Assembly (NCBI GenBank): GCA_038380435.1
Contig: JAWZYU010000017.1
Span: 26,656,483 to 26,720,482 of the forward strand
DNA from: Ryuthela nishihirai
Lineage: Eukaryota; Arthropoda; Arachnida; Araneae; Heptathelidae
Length of the DNA: 64,000 nucleotides
Reading direction: 5' to 3'
The translations under genes and the position numbers were made by a program. Of the stretch, positions 22,412 through 33,854 are shown one piece after another. The notes beneath the pieces are model-generated. The model was not told where the DNA came from and did no database searches. It was given only the letters and a program-made list of their open reading frames with translations. The stretch's first letter is position 1; each line of letters begins with the position of its first letter.

Positions 22412-22724
22412 CAGCCACAAGAAAGCTGGTAGTGAATGTGTTAATATGTCTTCAGGAAAAAAAGCTGTTTCGGATTTCCATCGTAGCTACTATTCGTAAT
22501 TTTCAATTTTACCATAGCCAACATCTCAGTCCGAAACAAGGGACTATAATTTCTCTCTTTGATCTGCAGTGTTACCAACTGAACATCTTCACAAAAGAAG
22601 CTACTTTACAATCAAGTGCAGCTTCTAGGAGTCTCCTTTAAATTTAGGTCCTTGTGCTTCAGAGCTACAGAATGGCCCTTATATGTTGATCACATGTGCG
22701 TCTGAAATTCTAACTTAATATAAA
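22412..22724. other. No gene recognised
   Basis: A 69-codon frame is present without any recognisable domain. No repeat is seen. Confidence 0.4.
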
Positions 22725-22911
22725 TAAAATAATAAATACCCGCTCAAGCAGCTGCTTGCCACAGAGGTCTGACAGGAGCCTGTCAGTTTATATGCCACAG
22801 TAGAAAGTTCTGAGAGGATGGCAGGACCTCAGCAGAAAAACGACACATACATCCATGCCTTACCCGGGGCTCGAACCCAGGTCCCTTAGATCAGTAGCCA
22901 AGCGCGCTAAC
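22725..22911 (-). mobile_element. SINE-B copy, head truncated
   Basis: A/T-rich tail, then cgctcaagcagctgcttgcc and the body. The head stops at agcgcgctaac before the A box is complete. Confidence 0.92.
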
Positions 22912-23113
22912 TGCCAACTCTAAAAAAAAAAAATCAATATGCTCCTCGTGTTGAATCTTGCATAAGGAAGTACACTAAAAGGCAAAAGTCAAGTTACAAA
23001 CATAAAATCGCCGATTTCTAGAACAGTTCTCTATGGATTTTAAGGAAAATTTATATACCTGGAAGCTGTAGTACGATTACAATTCTGTAATGAATAGTTG
23101 TATAATAAAATTA

Positions 23114-23370
23114 GTCATCTCGTGGCCGAGTGGTAGCACGCTTGGCCGTGTGGAATTTAAAATATCACACGATGGTATGCACGCGTGGTATTTTAAAATA
23201 TATATCATGGTCAAAGGGACCTGGGTTCAAGCCCTGGGTAAGGCATGGATGTTTGTGTTGTCTTTCTGCTGAGGTCCCGCCAACCTTACAGACCTTCTCT
23301 ACTGTGGCGTATTAAACTAACAGATTCCTGCTAGACCTCTATGGCAAGCAGCTACTTGAGGGGTTATTTT
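23114..23370 (+). mobile_element. SINE-B copy with internal insertion
   Basis: The head begins catctcgtggccgagtgg. After cttggccgtg about 60 bp are added. They contain two related units (gtggaatttaaaatatcac and gtggtattttaaaatatat). The B box (gggttcaagccc) and body then follow, ending at caagcagctacttgagggg. Confidence 0.87.
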
Positions 23371-23440
23371 TTTAAATTATCATGTTTACATGAGATATGA
23401 AATTAAGTCTAAAAAGGTGAATGAAAATTTATGTTAACAA

Positions 23441-23573
23441 AAATAAAAAAATAATAAATAAATACCCCCTCAAGCAGCTGCTTGCCACAGAGGTCTGACA
23501 GGAGCCTGTCAGTTTATATGCCATAGTAGAAGGTCTGAGAGGATGGCAGGACCTCAGCAGAAAAACGACACAA
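23441..23573 (-). mobile_element. SINE-B copy, 5' truncated
   Basis: Tail and body only, from aataccccctcaagcagctg to cagcagaaaaacgacacaag. The tRNA head is absent. Confidence 0.9.
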
Positions 23574-23631
23574 GGTATGAATAATCCCAAATAACAATGC
23601 AGGATCCGCAAGAACTCCTTCTGTTGTCAAT

Positions 23632-23716
23632 CATTGTCACGAATCGGGGGGGATATAATCTCCCCCATAGGGTACACTATGGGGGGAGATTATATCCCCC
23701 CCGATTCGTGACAATG
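23632..23716. repeat. Long hairpin with 39/40-bp arms
   Basis: The left arm (23632-23670) starts CATTGTCACGAATCGG and ends CTCCCCCATAG. The right arm (23677-23716) is its reverse complement apart from a single base difference in the C/G run. The loop is six bases, ggtaca. It could be a foldback or MITE remnant, a regulatory hairpin or a small-RNA precursor. No neighbouring copy was seen. Confidence 0.92.
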
Positions 23717-26700
23717 CATAGACCTTCTTAGAAAGCTCCTTTATACTGACGATTCATTTGCATGTTTGGAGCCTCTGATGCGGTTTTACCACTGACTTAC
23801 TTATGTGATATTATATGGGGAATATGTAACTTATTTTTCGATTTTTATCTTATTTTTTCGAATTTTATTCCATTTATTTTTCCAAATATAAAAGAAAATC
23901 GATGTGTAACTTAACTTTTGCACTTGAATGGAATAATCTTTGAATAAAAAAAACTGCTCAAGGTATTTAGAATATATATAATTAAGTAATATGTTATCGT
24001 TTCGTTTATATATAAATTAATTCCTGTTTCGATTTTGTACTTGTGCAAAACGATATTACAACCTTTTTCCTTAACAGGAAATAATGAATATACTAAAAAC
24101 AGACATTAAAAATCTTGAAGGCTTATTTATCCACATACGGTATATCAAGAGACTTCCCTGTTTTTTCAATATGCCTATGTGAATTATGGTTGAAAATATT
24201 CGCGTTGCATTCATAGGAGTGGAGAAGATCCATGTGCAATTTAAAAAATTTGTCATTAATTCATTCAGTTTGGTTGTTTGCGGTTTTATGGTGCATGATA
24301 AAATTAACACCATCTTAATCCAATGTTGTACATGGTTAACAAAAGATTTTAACCTTTCAAATCTAATATTCCTTTTACACTGAAAAACTGTAAATATAAT
24401 TCTTTGTGTTTCGTGCTTTATGAATATGAAACGTCCTTTCCTCAGAGACGGATCTTGCACTTTCTGAATACTGTATTTCAGTAAAATTACACACGATATG
24501 TTGATGCAAGCTCTGAATCTATTAACTTTCTTTATTGGTTTACTCTATTAGAGAAGGCAGGAAACAATAGAGAACAGTATTTCTAAAACGCAAAATAGTA
24601 GAGAAAAATACGATGGTTCCTGGAGAGGTAAAAGTAAAGAATATTCACAACAGTAAAGTTTCACATTAAACAAAAAATTTGCTAAAACTGCCTAGTTTTA
24701 GCAAATTAGACTACATGGTTGATGTTAATTAGATTCAGACAAGTAGCTTTAAGATTAACATTCAAACACTGCACAAGCGAACAACCACTCAAAAAATATC
24801 CCTGTACGTATACGACGGTTGCTAGATCACTAATTTCTAAAAAAAAAATCGTTGCCAGATATTTTTTCTGAATTCTGTAATCAACCATAGTGTTTGGATT
24901 TTTTTGAGCGACTGTACATCATGAAAGCAAGGAAACCTTAAACGCATCAATGGAGATTTTCGTCCATATTCTAAACTCACATTAAATTTAAAAACAATTT
25001 TTTAAATGGCAAACAGTTTTCTTTCCAGAAAAATACTATAAAATTAAAATCTCACTGAAAGAGAAAAATGTGCTCTTTCCCTTTTCGGTATTCCTAATCG
25101 CGCTCTTATTCAGAGACTTCTAATTCTTCAGTCTCTTAGCTACTGCGAAGGGGAAAAAAAGTTGCCTCCGGAAAATAAGTTTCTCTCAAAACACATACTT
25201 TAATATAAGTGCGAGAAATACTTGCACCGTTTTTCTCGATCACAAGGACTGGAATCGAAAACAAAATACATCGAATCAACTGAGATTCCAAAATGAGAAA
25301 AAAATTTGAAGGAGAAAAAAAAAAATTTAAATAATAAATTGTACTTGATAAGCTTTTCCTCTATCTCCTATAAGGTAGCTATTATAAAGCACAGAGCCTT
25401 CTTTGCATTCATAATTCTTTTCGCATATTATATCTCTCCACCTATCATGTTCATCTATTCTTCAACAATACCAAACACGTTATTAAAATAGTATTCAAGA
25501 ATTGGTTCATTGCCTCCTATTCCCAATTAATTTTTTGTCATGTTCCTGGTCGCTACGTGCCTACAAAAGAAAATCAATATCCTTTAGTTAAACTAAGAGC
25601 AAATTTTAAGTTTCTATTTAATTTTCTTAACGATGGTTTCAATGTATAAATATTCCGCTTCGTTTTATTTTTCAAGAGAATATTTTAGGTACCTGGCAGA
25701 ATATTACATAACCATTTAAACGAACAAACCGCTAAGCGAGAAAGGAATTTTAACTGGTATTCCCCTCGTGTTCGAAAGTGATTTGTTAACAAACATGCTC
25801 TAAATAAAAAAAAAAACACTAAGGCTTTGAATAAATTTTCTTCCCGCTATACGCAAACCACTTGTGGGCTAGAGAAAACCCCTAAGGCAACGCTTTCAAG
25901 AACCACTGCTTGTGATCTCCAACCACAGTTCACATTGAATGCAAACGATGTTTTGGCTTATTCCCAAGACTATTTGCTGTCTTACACGATTCACCGCAAG
26001 CAGCAACTGAAAGCTTTAGAACTTCTGTTCGTCGAAGCAACTTAACAAGGTAAATACGGTGGAGCAGGCATTTCTTTAAATGCTACTGGCTTTATCAAAC
26101 TTTTTTTTTTTTCTGTCCGACGTACCAGTGTAAAATACGTATATTTACTGTTTAAGTTGAATACATCAAACCCAAATAGCCTCGCAAATTATGCGCAAAA
26201 AAAAGTTTGTGTATTTAGTGAAATAAACGTACTACAAATATCAAGAAGTTTTATAAAAAGAAAACAAAGATAGAGCATGAATATATGGTTCAAACACATA
26301 CTTCAGCTAAGTTAAAAGTAATTATCATTGAGCCACATAAGATTTAAAAAAAACATTTATTTCTGGTCAGACTTATACGGATAGTATCGTCATATTTCCA
26401 TAGTCAAACAGAAACGAGACAACAGTTGTTATATACATGTTGATCAAGGGTTAAGTCAATGGAAACCCTAATTCGAACTCTAAAAATAAGCTAACATGAT
26501 TGGTAAAGATCTCAAATATCTCATATCTTAATATTCGGTTAATTTAATTAATTAGATTAAAGAGTTACTAAAATTAAAATTAAAGAGTTACGGAAGCAGA
26601 AAATTTTAATATTAGTTTCGAAATTCATAAGACTATCTCAAAATTAAAACTTGAATAATGACTGTTATATCTAACTTACAATATGCATGCTACTCTTTTA

Positions 26701-26760
26701 GTCCCTCAGATTTTAGGAAAAAAAGCTTATAATGACTGATAACATCATTTAATGTTGTAG
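23717..26760. other. No gene recognised; longest repeat-poor AT-rich block
   Basis: About 3 kb with only short frames (up to 129 codons, at 24071-24460 minus, with no domain I recognise). A 14-bp-arm palindrome at 24676 is the only clear structure. Confidence 0.45.
24676..24707. repeat. Perfect 14-bp inverted repeat
   Basis: AATTTGCTAAAACT, loop gcct, AGTTTTAGCAAATT. No run of T follows in a way that suggests a terminator. Confidence 0.8.
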
Positions 26761-26767
26761 CTTCTAT

Positions 26768-26963
26768 AAATAAATAAATACCTCCTCAAGCAGCTGTTTG
26801 CCACAGAGGTCTGAAAGGAGCCTGTCAGTTTATATGCCACAGAAGAAGGTCTGTGAGGATGGAGGATCTACAGCAGAAAAACAACACGAACATTCATACC
26901 TTACCTGGGCTCGAATCCAGGTTCCTTAATTCAGTAGCCGAGCACGATAACCACTCGGCCACA
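26768..26963 (-). mobile_element. SINE-B copy, full length
   Basis: (TAAA)n-like tail, then cctcctcaagcagctgtttg, body, B box (ggctcgaatccagg) and head ending gataaccactcggcc. Moderately diverged. Confidence 0.93.
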
Positions 26964-27181
26964 CCTCTTTAAAAACTAAATATTGTTGAAAGCGGAATTT
27001 TCCGTAAAAAGAGGATTATTTTCAAAGTTATGGAACTTTGAATATGGCTCATTAACTTTTCAAAATATGTCTTATATTAACTGTTTATGTACCAAAGATA
27101 TTCAGAAGTATCGCTTATTTAGATTATAATTACTGCTTCCACCGCTCATTTATATTACACTTACTGCTTCCGCAAACACTT

Positions 27182-27572
27182 GGGAGCGGGGGTGGCTCAG
27201 TCGGTAGCTGCGCCAGGCTCGTAATCTGTAGTTCCCAGGTTCGAGTCCCAGCTGGGTCAGCGTTGAGATTTATCTCCGCAAAATTCCCCCACCCTGCCCA
27301 CGGTCAGTAAGGGGAACCGATGGGCTTGGAAAGGCCGCCGTCCGTAGGATGGGACGTTAAGCCGTGGCCCGTGTGCGGGAGAGAGCCATACCCTGTGCAC
27401 GTTAAAGAACACGCTGGATGGCCTTGACGAGAGGCTACCATCTGTCTCCCAACACCTGTTCCAGTGGGTCCCTTCCCCCAACCTTCTCTGAGCCTACGGG
27501 GTCCATGTGACCTGGCCATTTAGCCCATGGTGTGCAAAAAAAGTGCAGCTCAGAGGTAAAACAACCCAACCC
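27182..27572 (+). mobile_element. SINE-A copy, full length, plus strand
   Basis: Head gggagcgggggtggctcag with one extra base in the A box region (ggtagctgcgcc), full body and tail caacccaaccc. No convincing TSD. Confidence 0.93.
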
Positions 27573-28247
27573 ACATGCATTTATATCCAGATGGTATACT
27601 GTATTTACAAGCTCAATTCTTAATCTTGCGACCTTGATACCAACAACAACAGATAGCATTTTCACATTCATAGTATCGTTCTTTAACATGACTCTGCTTC
27701 TTAAGAAATTGCAATAAATGTAATATTTTGTAAACCTGGTGTATAAAAGGTTAAAATAGAGTTTGAGCATAAATTTTCGATAACGAGTCCACTAGTCAAG
27801 AATTATTTCGATAACTGCTCTAAATCCAAGGAAAACAAAAAAATTCCTGACAGAACTGTAAAGTATATATAAGGAATTGCGTGCAGCTAAACATTCCTTT
27901 GTTCAATTCTTCGAATTACAGACTATTTGAAACTTTAATATAATTATTTGAGAACAAAATTAATATCTCAATATTTTTCGAAACTAAACATGTTACGAAA
28001 TTATTCGTAGAAACTGAAAAAATTCTCAAGTAAAAATTATAAATGATAAGGACGATTCAGTAACAAGAAAGGGGAATTTCTGAAAATATAATCAAAAACT
28101 GAATAGTGATTATTAATTTTAAATAATCAACGCTGATTAAAATATTGTAAAAAAATTCCTTTTTTTTTACTATTGGAATAAAAACTAACTTAAAATTTAA
28201 ATTATGATTTTATTAATCCCGAAGTCCTCTGTATTATTTCAAGCTTG
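27573..28247. other. No gene recognised; AT-rich
   Basis: Very AT-rich, no repeat or domain seen. Confidence 0.45.
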
Positions 28248-28259
28248 AGCCTTACCGGT

Positions 28260-28652
28260 GGGGCGGGGGTGACTCAGTCCGTAGCGCACCAGGCTCGTAA
28301 TCTGTAGTTCCCAGGTTCGAGTCCCAGCTGGATCAACTTTGAGATTTATCTCCGCAAAATTCCCCTCCCTGCCCACGGTCAGTAAGGGAACACCGATGGG
28401 CTTGGAAAGCCCGCCGTCCGTCGGATGGGACGTAAAGCCGTGGCCCGTGTGCGGGAGAGGTATACCCTATGCACGTTAAAGACCATGCTGGATGACCTTG
28501 ACGGGAGGATACCATCAGTCTTCCAACAGCTATTCCAGTGGGTCCCCTCATCCAACCCTCTGTGAGCCTTCGGGGTCTATGTGACCTTGCCATTTAGCCC
28601 ATAGTGTGCAAAAAAAGTGCCGCTCAGAGGTAAAACAACTCAACAATCCAAA
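28260..28652 (+). mobile_element. SINE-A copy, full length, plus strand
   Basis: Moderately diverged full copy. The TSD is AGCCTTACCGGT (28248-28259) and AGCTTTACCGGT (28653-28664), one mismatch. Confidence 0.94.
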
Positions 28653-28664
28653 AGCTTTACCGGT

Positions 28665-29388
28665 TTTCGGGCTACTTAGAATAGACCTAGCATGAACTCA
28701 TCTGTGTTTAAATGGATGTTTTCGGGAAAATAAACTTTACCACCAAGGCTTCCACCAGATTATTTCTTGAAAGGTAATCCATTGCGCAAAAAAATATAAG
28801 TATTGCTGAAGAATGAAACAAAATGAGGAAAATACAAATAAAGATTTAAGGTGGCTTAGAGTTAAACAAAAATGACCCAACAAAATGCACGTAGGCGATA
28901 CCTAAATTAACGAGGTCTTGATAAAATATATATTTTGGTTTAAGATACGCTTTTGATAGGACACCATGTTCTATGAGAGGTCCTCACGTCCGTTTAACGA
29001 TGTCGGTACAATCACCCTGGGTAAAATAACATTCGGGCGTCATTTTCGGCCATGGAAAGAGCTCGTAACCCACGCGGTCGTTATTTTTGGCCTATCACAG
29101 AGCTATAAAATTATGTAAGTCATTCCCTCTCCTTCCAAAAATTACATTTCTCCAACCTCAACTTCTACATCAACCCTCTTATGTAATAATCTTTTTAGCT
29201 AAAGGTAATATATATATATTTTTAATTTAGAGTATTAATTATGTAAGAATTTAACAATGTTTGCGTAAATATTTTTTACTACTATGAAATAATCTATATT
29301 AAAAGGTACGCTATTTCTGACAAAAAAAAATCAACTTTCTATGGTCTTGGAACGCATTAAGCCTTTAACGTGTGTTTCATATACATAA
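28665..29388. other. No gene recognised
   Basis: AT-rich flank of the Tc1-like element. Nothing identified. Confidence 0.4.
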
Positions 29389-29390
29389 TA

Positions 29391-30564
29391 CACAGTCGTA
29401 TCAGAATACTATGACCACCTAATTGGGAATAACCACTCTTGGCCCGGATGACAGCGGCGAGACGGCATGGATGCAATGAGGCCCTGGAAGGTTGTCACAG
29501 GTACACGTGCCCATTCGGACTCCAGCAGAGCACGGAGGTTCTGGAGATGACGTGGTTGAGGGTCCGCACGCCGAACCTGTCGATCCAAATGGTCCCACAA
29601 GTGTTCTATGGGACTGAGGTCGGGCAATTTCGCCGGCCAAGCGAGAACGGTGACATCACTGCCGTGATCCTGGAACTAGTCACGCACCACCTTAGCGGCA
29701 TAGCAGGGCACACTGTTCTGTTGGTAGACACCATCACCACCAGAGTAAACGTCCAACATGAAGGGATGCATGTGGTCAGCGAGGATGGACAGGTAGCCAT
29801 TGGCGTTCAGGGACCCATCCAGTGGTACCAACGGTCTCAGGTCATACCAGGAAAACATTTCCCAGACATGCACACTGCTACCGCCGGCCTGTACTTGACG
29901 GACCGTGACCGGGTGTTGGTTCTCGTGTGTCTGAAGCCGTATCTGCAGCTGCCCATCACTTCTGTGGAGTAGAAACCTCGATTCGTCGGTAAAGGCAACC
30001 TTTTCCACTCTTCCACTGTCCAATGACGGTAGTCCCGTGAGAACTGCAGACGTCGTTGCCGATGGACCTTGGTTAACATGGGCACCTATACACAGCGTTG
30101 ACCCATACGTAACAGGGTTCGCTCTATTGTTACCAGGGTACCAGTAGTACCTGGGTGACCCAGCGTTCATTTGAGTGGTCAATTGCTGCACTGTTGCACG
30201 TCGATTGTCCTTTACCAGTCGACGGAGCGACGTTCTCCTCTTGGGTCGATAGCCTTTGGGGCTCCACAGTTATGATGTCTGGAGGTACTCGGTGTGCCAG
30301 CAGCCATTCCTGGTACACCCTTACTACAGCACTTCACGAACAGCTCACGAAGTCTGCTGTTTCCTAGATGCTTCCACCCTTGGCGCGGTAGCCGATGATC
30401 ATTCCTTTTTCAACGTCCATCAAATCAATACCTCTGCCCATTGTGCTCACGTTACGCACTATGGCTCATCTATCTTGGTCGACCTTGTCATGTGCACTCT
30501 GTGACGTGCCTGAGCGGGTACACTGTGATTCCGTGGGTGGTCATATTATTCTGATACGAATGTG
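29391..30564 (-). mobile_element. Tc1/mariner-type transposon, degenerate
   Basis: An element of about 1.17 kb between TIRs that start CACAGTCGTATCAG on the left and end CTGATACGAATGTG on the right. Each TIR extends about 28 bp to the ATGACCACC block. Flanking TA dinucleotides (29389-29390 and 30565-30566) fit the TA duplication of this superfamily. The interior holds a broken minus-strand transposase. The TIR family also occurs as a TIR-only palindrome at 40383. Confidence 0.93.
29409..30191 (-). pseudogene. Tc1-like DDE transposase, broken
   Basis: Minus-strand reading: an N-terminal RLVKDNRRATVQQLTTQMNA segment (about 30160-30220) typical of the Tc1 helix-turn-helix, then VAFTDESRF (about 29975-30000) with the first catalytic Asp. 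The second motif reads QQNSVPCYAAK (about 29690-29725), where intact relatives have QQDNAPCH, so the second catalytic Asp is lost. SPIEHLWDHLDRQVR (about 29580-29625) carries the third acidic residue (Glu). These segments lie in different frames, and the element's right part has no clean start. It cannot encode an active enzyme. Confidence 0.93.
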
Positions 30565-30767
30565 TATGTATTCGATTAAGGATAATTTTGATTTACAATC
30601 GCTTTCGTGGATGGTGTCCTACGATCGCTAATTGAGGGACTATTCTATGCTTTTGGTGAAGTTCTAGATTTTAAAAAGCCCTTTTTTGCCTCAAAATATA
30701 TAAGCACCCTTTTTCTGCTATATGCTTATCAGGAGAGGGGGTCAATCTGCAGTATTCGTGCCACATG

Positions 30768-30940
30768 ACACGCCTCTCCATTTTTACTGTTCTTTCAAAA
30801 TTCGATTCTCCCTAAGTGACTTCTAGTTCCACCCATGGGTAGCACGCAACAGATTTCCAACAACATGATGCAGAAAAGGTTGGCCACCCCCGGCCGATCA
30901 TAAGAACTCGCATAATGTGGCTCGATGTTCAATTATAAGA
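30768..30940 (+). repeat. Unknown repeat, copy 1
   Basis: From cacgcctctccatttttact to gctcgatgttcaatta. It matches 32097-32264 at more than 90% by eye. The shared block includes ggttggccacccccggccg. It lies about 200 bp beyond the Tc1-like element. Confidence 0.9.
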
Positions 30941-31417
30941 TGGAACAATTTCGACCGTGTCTTTCGGAATGCGAAAACTGCTTCCACACCGAGATTTTTT
31001 CCCCCCATTTTACATTTTCTATAATGTTTCGTAAAACATTTCTCTTTTAACCCTATATTCACTGAGAGAATCTCTAAAGTTCGCCATGCAAAAAAAGAGA
31101 ACTTTAAAGTTGTACCATAAAATGTTCAGTTAAACCCATGTGCTTAATTAAAAATAAGCCTAGCTAAAATTGTAGCCGAGTACTCGTCACAGGTCTTATT
31201 AAAGTGGCTACATTCAAAACAGTAGCCATGTTTGCCTTCCTGGTTTGTTCAGATTTTATATTTCGTTTCTAATAGAAGCATAAAATTTTATATTTTAATT
31301 CGTAAATAATTTCAAATTTAAGTAGTGTAGTATTCGAAGAATTATTACCACTGATTTTGGGTGTGTGTGTGAAAAATCTTCAATTGAATATTTACGGTAA
31401 TTTGAAAATTTTGCACC
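30941..31417. other. No gene recognised
   Basis: AT-rich. A GT microsatellite trace (gtgtgtgtgt) lies near 31362 and another near 31465. Confidence 0.4.
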
Positions 31418-31455
31418 AGTCATAGTGGTTAGCGTACCTGCCTACTAAACCTGCG
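31418..31455 (+). repeat. tRNA-like SINE-B head fragment
   Basis: catagtggttagcgtacctg resembles the SINE-B A box and is followed by cctactaaacctgcgggcg. No body follows. A SINE-A lies 65 bp downstream. Confidence 0.45.
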
Positions 31456-31519
31456 GGCGTATCCCTGTGTGTGTGTGTTTGTCTGAGAAATCAGGATAAG
31501 CTTTATACAGCTTCTAGGT

Positions 31520-31894
31520 TGGGTTGTTTTACCTCTGAGCGGCACTTTTCTGCACACCATGGGCTAAATGGCCAGGTCACATGGACCCAGAAGGCTCAGA
31601 GAAGGTTGGGGGAGGGGACCAACTGGAACAGCTGTTGGGAGACAGATAGTAGCCTCCCGTCAAGGCCATCCAGCGTGTTCTTTAACGTGCACAGGGTATG
31701 GCTCTCCCACACACGGGGCCACGGCTTAACGTCCCATCCGACGGACGGCGGCCTTTCCAAGTCCATCGGTGTCCCCTACTGACCGTGGGCAGGGCGGAGA
31801 ATTTTGCGGAGATAAATCTCAACGCTGACACAGCTGGGACTCGAACCTGGGAACTACAGATTACGAGCCTGGCGCGCTACCGACTGAGCCGCCC
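31520..31894 (-). mobile_element. SINE-A copy, full length
   Basis: Perfect TSD CAGCTTCTAGGT at 31508-31519 and 31895-31906. The last bases of the head are shortened (gagccgcccc). Confidence 0.95.
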
Positions 31895-32094
31895 CAGCTT
31901 CTAGGTTACCTCCGTCCTTTGTGTAAGAAAGTACATTTTCCTATCTTAATAATTTAATCTTAAAAATGCCGGGGCTTTAATTGTAACTGGACACTAGTAT
32001 AAACATTATATAGCCCAAACTACTATTTAAATATTTACAGTATCTTAGTCATATATAATTTTGGTTCATACTTAAAAATACATGCATTTTAAAT

Positions 32095-32290
32095 GGCACG
32101 CCTCTCGACTTTTACTGTTCTTTCAAAATTCGATTCTCCCTGAGTGACTTCTAGTTCCACCCATGGGTAGCACGCAACAGATTTCCAACAACATGATGCA
32201 GAAAAGGGTTGGCCACCCCCGGCCGTTCTTAAGAACTCGCATAAAGTGGCTCGATGTTCAATGAAAAAAAAATAAAAAAAAAATTGTGAA
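32095..32290 (+). repeat. Unknown repeat, copy 2, with A-rich tail
   Basis: Second copy of the repeat at 30768. It ends gctcgatgttcaatg and then runs into an A-rich stretch (aaaaaaaaataaaaaaaaaa). The A tail suggests that this copy was made by reverse transcription of a plus-strand RNA, such as a LINE 3' end or a processed transcript. No coding domain is recognised. Confidence 0.75.
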
Positions 32291-32461
32291 ATGATGAAAA
32301 AATTAAAAAAATTTAACATACATTTTGCTAATAAAAATAATCCAATAAACACAGGGTTAAAAATATGAACAACTAATACATTGCTATCATTTGGTACTGC
32401 CTGAAGCACAAGCTCCCAAATTTGCAGACACAGACTCAATCATTACATCTCACCTCTGACA

Positions 32462-32989
32462 TTAACCCTTTCAGGACCATAAGGTTTCTAAGAGTAAATA
32501 TTAGTATGTAACTGTTTATTTTAGTTTGTTTAGAGGTAAAAATAAATAAAAATCATAAGAAAAATACATAACAATGTGTAGTTTTTTTTGGAATTTTATG
32601 GGAAATATTTTTCCCAATGGACTATAAAGGTAACACAAATTATAGTTAGGCTTATTATGAAATGTCTTTTATTTATTGGTTTATTAGAACAAAATGTTAA
32701 CTAAAATAATACAAAATTATGAAATAAAATTACTGTACAAAATGATGTGCTAATTATGATATTCTGCGAAGCAATTTCTTTTGGTAGTGAGGCAAAGATG
32801 GACATTGCACTGATGCAACATTATTGCAAAGATGGACATGGACTAAACGTTCCCGTTTACGTAATTGCTTTCGGCATACGTTCTATTTTGACATTCTGTA
32901 TAAAAAATGCAGATAAGGTTATAATTAAATACGACAATCACCAATTTTAACATGGGGAAAAATGTTTCCCTTAGTCGTGAAAGGGTTAA
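32462..32989 (+). mobile_element. piggyBac-like miniature element, copy 1
   Basis: Flanked by TTAA on both sides. The ends read TTAACCCTTTCAGGACC and, on the opposite strand, TTAACCCTTTCACGACTAAG. A TTAA target with a CCCTTTC-type terminus is the hallmark of piggyBac-family transposons. At 528 bp with no transposase it is non-autonomous. A second copy lies at 34565 in inverted orientation. Confidence 0.87.
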
Positions 32990-32998
32990 GGTCAGACT

Positions 32999-33046
32999 AC
33001 ACAACTGAACATTTCAGCCATCACATAACTGAATATTTCAGCCATC
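32999..33046 (+). repeat. Two-unit tandem repeat
   Basis: cacaactgaacatttcagcc and cacataactgaatatttcag are adjacent imperfect copies of about 23-25 bp directly beyond the piggyBac-like element. Confidence 0.7.
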
Positions 33047-33477
33047 CATAGCCCCCGAGCCTTTCGCCTACTCTGAAAACCACGTCAAATCATACCAAAG
33101 AGTATCAATTACAGTTCTAAGATTGGCTTCGGCCATGACCTCGCCTGTTCATGGGGAGGGCGAGTCCAGTCCGATGGTCGCCAGTCGGTGGCAAATGATC
33201 ACTGAAGCCACATTTACGATGAACTTACAGTAAACAAGTTATTCTTCAATGGTAAATGGAAAGTATATGTGCTCTGTAATTAACTAATATTCTGCTATCC
33301 ATTAGCCTTTAAAGTGTAACAAAAATTTATTTTCTACAGAAAAGAACAATTTATTATCTCATATGAACGTGAAACATGTTAAATGCATTTATTACTAGGC
33401 ATGCTAGATCGGATGTCATTTGCGTGACTTTAATACTTAAGGTATATTTTTTAAGGGCTTGTGGTTCAGGGGTTGTG

Positions 33478-33745
33478 TTGAATTGCTTTACATCTGAGCG
33501 GCGCTTTTTTGCACAAAGTAGGCTAAATGGTCAAGTCACAAGGACCCCAAGGGCTAAGAGAAGGTTAGGGGGAGGGGACCCACTGGACAGTTGTGCACGT
33601 TATAGAACAAACTGGCCATCCAGCGTGTTCTTAACATGCACAGGGTACGACTCTCCCGCACACGGGCCACGGCTTAACGCCTTTGAAGACCATCGGTGAC
33701 CCCTAATGACCGAGGGAAGACCGGAGAGTTTTACGGAGATAAATT
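33478..33745 (-). mobile_element. SINE-A copy, old, head missing
   Basis: gctttacatctgagcggcgc through to ttttacggagataaattata. The tRNA head is missing. Confidence 0.83.
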
Positions 33746-33854
33746 ATACATTTCACCAATGTTAAATGGGTTAATTTCCGGTCATCGACAGCCGTGCTAT
33801 ATAAACCAAGTCAGTAATTATCTCCGATTCGTCGATTTATTGTTTACTTTGACT

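Noticed and set aside
29439..29972. 177-codon plus-strand frame, the longest in the window
   Set aside because: It is the antisense shadow of the degenerate Tc1-like transposase, whose motifs read on the minus strand.
32089..32439. 116-codon minus-strand frame
   Set aside because: It runs through the A-rich tail (poly-Phe/Lys) of a retroposed repeat. No domain.
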